Assembly (NCBI RefSeq): GCF_938040765.1
Contig: NZ_CALIAA010000081.1
Location: 1 to 7,236, forward strand
Reading direction: 5' to 3'
DNA from: an uncultured Fretibacterium sp.
GTDB taxonomy: Bacteria; Synergistota; Synergistia; Synergistales; Aminobacteriaceae
Length of the DNA: 7,236 nucleotides
Shown here: piece after piece, positions 6,299 through 7,236 of the stretch
Layout: every line of letters starts with the position of its first letter
How positions within the stretch are numbered: position 1 is the stretch's first letter
The notes under the pieces: generated by a model
Seen by the model: only the letters and a program-made list of their open reading frames with translations
What the model was told of the DNA's origin: nothing
The model's database searches: none
Program-made: the position numbers and the translations under genes

Positions 6299-6307
6299 TG
6301 CTATACT
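6299..6307 (+). promoter_or_regulatory. Candidate extended -10 promoter upstream of the DUF969 gene
   Basis: TGCTATACT contains an extended -10 motif (TG, one base, then TATACT, five of six to consensus). No -35 match is seen at 16-18 bases upstream, as extended -10 promoters may allow. Transcription would begin near 6314, leaving a leader of about 92 bases before the TTG start. This would let the membrane pair be transcribed apart from pcp. Confidence 0.45.
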
Positions 6308-6393
6308 GCGAAAAGAATGAGGGGTGTCGTAAGCGGGCCGGGCGCCCTGTGAAAGACGGCATCGAAATCTCTTTTTTGTCTGCGCATCCGCGG

Positions 6394-6398
6394 GGAGG
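6394..6398 (+). promoter_or_regulatory. Ribosome binding site that fixes the TTG start of the DUF969 gene
   Basis: GGAGG inside a G-rich run, 7 bases before TTG at 6406. It supports TTG over the GTG at 6298, which lies at the -10 box and would add 36 residues with no membrane character. Confidence 0.8.
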
Positions 6399-6405
6399 GG
6401 GAACC

Positions 6406-7080
6406 TTGATCAACCTGATCGGTATTCTGATCATCCTGATCGGTACGACTTTCGAGTTCAATCTGCTCCTGACCATTTTGCTCGTTATCTTCGTTATGGG
6501 CCTGTTCGCCGGAATCTCCCCCGTCGCCATCCTTGAAATGATCGGGAACGCTTTCGTAGCCTACCGTTTTCTGTCCATCTTTTTCCTGGTCCTGCCCTTG
6601 TGGGGACTCCTTGAACGACTGGGGCTGTACAAAAAAATGGAGGCCGAATTCCAGTATGTCAAGGACGCTACGGCCGGACGCATTCTTCAGCTGTACATGA
6701 CGGTTCGGCAGGCCTCGGTAGCGCTGGGCATCATGCTCGGGGGGCATCAGATCGCCCGTACCCTCGTCGCCCCCATGGTCCTCGAGGCCGCAAAGCGAGA
6801 GGGAAGGCTTCTGCCCAGCATGGTCGACCGTGTCAAGGCCATGATCGTAGCGACGGAGAACTGCGGCAACTTCTTCGGACAGCTGCTCTTCATCGCTTCC
6901 GGAGGAAGCCTGTTCGTCAGGGCGGTATTGGAACAGGCCGGATACCCGGTCAGCATTCTCAGGCTCGTTCTTTACGCCCTCCCCACGGCGCTGGCGGCCT
7001 ATGTTATCGTTATGGTGCGTTGTGCTCTTCTGGATTCGGCCCTGCGCCGCGAAGCCGGGGAAGAGGCATGGAAAGCGTGA
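6406..7080 (+). CDS. DUF969 family integral membrane protein
   Basis: A 224-residue hydrophobic protein that I recognise as the DUF969 family, usually paired with DUF979. Likely membrane segments lie at about residues 2-16, 19-37, 55-70, 103-126 (which includes the GIMLGGHQIAR stretch), 155-175 and 184-205. Polar family-like features are GGHQIAR (112-118) and TENCGNFFGQ (150-159), whose Asn, His and Gln residues in a membrane setting could line a substrate path. There is no catalytic motif of a known enzyme. The start is TTG 6406, giving MINLIGILIILIG, the normal DUF969 N-terminus, with GGAGG 7 bases upstream. The DUF979 start overlaps its 3' end, so the two are probably made together as subunits of one complex. 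The biochemical role is unproven; its position next to pcp makes transport of 5-oxoproline, pyroglutamyl peptides or amino acids a fair guess. Confidence 0.88.
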   Translation: MINLIGILIILIGTTFEFNLLLTILLVIFVMGLFAGISPVAILEMIGNAFVAYRFLSIFFLVLPLWGLLERLGLYKKMEAEFQYVKDATAGRILQLYMTVRQASVALGIMLGGHQIARTLVAPMVLEAAKREGRLLPSMVDRVKAMIVATENCGNFFGQLLFIASGGSLFVRAVLEQAGYPVSILRLVLYALPTALAAYVIVMVRCALLDSALRREAGEEAWKA

Positions 7081-7236
7081 ACCTGTCAACGGTCTTTGAA
7101 GCTTTCGATATGGAGAGCATCTACCGAATCATAGGAGCCCTTTTGTTTCTCTTCTCCCTGATGGCCCTTATGGACAACGGCAACCCCAAGAGGTGGGGCA
7201 ACGTCCTCTTCACGGGGCTTTTGGGGGGAACGTTTG
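7068..7236 (+). CDS. DUF979 family integral membrane protein, 5' part only
   Basis: The first 56 residues of a membrane protein cut by the window end. After a short lead (about residues 1-18) comes a hydrophobic segment (IIGALLFLFSLMALM, 21-35), then NGNPKRWGNVLFTGLLG (37-53), a DUF979-type pattern in which an NPKR-like turn precedes the second membrane segment. It overlaps the 3' end of the DUF969 gene in a different frame, as is usual for this pair. The start is uncertain among three in-frame codons: ATG 7068 (used here), GTG 7077, which shares a GTGA overlap with the DUF969 stop and has GAGG (7063-7066) 10 bases upstream, and ATG 7110. No function is established; it is most likely the partner subunit of the DUF969 protein. 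Confidence 0.8.
   Translation, partial: MESVNLSTVFEAFDMESIYRIIGALLFLFSLMALMDNGNPKRWGNVLFTGLLGGTF

Noticed and set aside
6301..7089. Minus-strand open frame of 262 codons opposite the DUF969 gene
   Set aside because: Its product is a Gln/Asp/Glu-rich chain, the usual antisense image of a membrane protein, with no domain.

Overview
The window is GC-rich, uses many ATG/GTG/TTG starts preceded by strong GGAGG-type ribosome binding sites, and carries ordinary bacterial chromosomal genes. No phage, insertion-sequence, plasmid or CRISPR signal is visible. The leftward cluster glmU-prs-rplY(ctc)-pth is the same order as gcaD-prs-ctc-spoVC of Bacillus subtilis and relatives. The rightward genes (an M20D amidohydrolase, pyroglutamyl peptidase and the DUF969/DUF979 membrane pair) suit a peptide- and amino-acid-fermenting anaerobe. 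High GC plus this mix makes a member of the Synergistota my best guess. That is inference and has not been checked by any search.

Left half, minus strand (about 4065 down to 80): a strong promoter (4037-4065) drives a tRNA-Gln(UUG) gene. A short hairpin with a T tract (3867-3889) follows, then glmU (UDP-GlcNAc synthesis), prs (PRPP synthesis) 5 nt behind it, a 97-nt gap holding a stable hairpin, rplY/ctc (ribosomal protein L25), and pth (peptidyl-tRNA hydrolase). A perfect 36-nt palindrome (80-115) closes the unit as a terminator. The unit combines cell-wall and LPS precursor supply, nucleotide precursor supply and translation upkeep.

Middle (3985-4348): a 364-nt divergent intergenic region. 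Its left part holds the tRNA promoter and leader. Its right part can fold into several hairpins, including one with a GAAA tetraloop, upstream of the amidohydrolase.

Right half, plus strand (4349 to the end): the M20D amidohydrolase, then pcp 50 nt later, then a 180-nt gap with an extended -10 promoter candidate, then the DUF969 membrane protein starting at TTG, then the DUF979 membrane protein, which overlaps it and runs off the window. The best candidate for an under-described system here is a peptide-end salvage module: Pcp frees 5-oxoproline (pyroglutamate) from peptides, the DUF969/DUF979 pair may transport a related substrate, and the amidohydrolase may trim N-acylated or otherwise blocked amino acids. 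The transport role and the substrate are inference.
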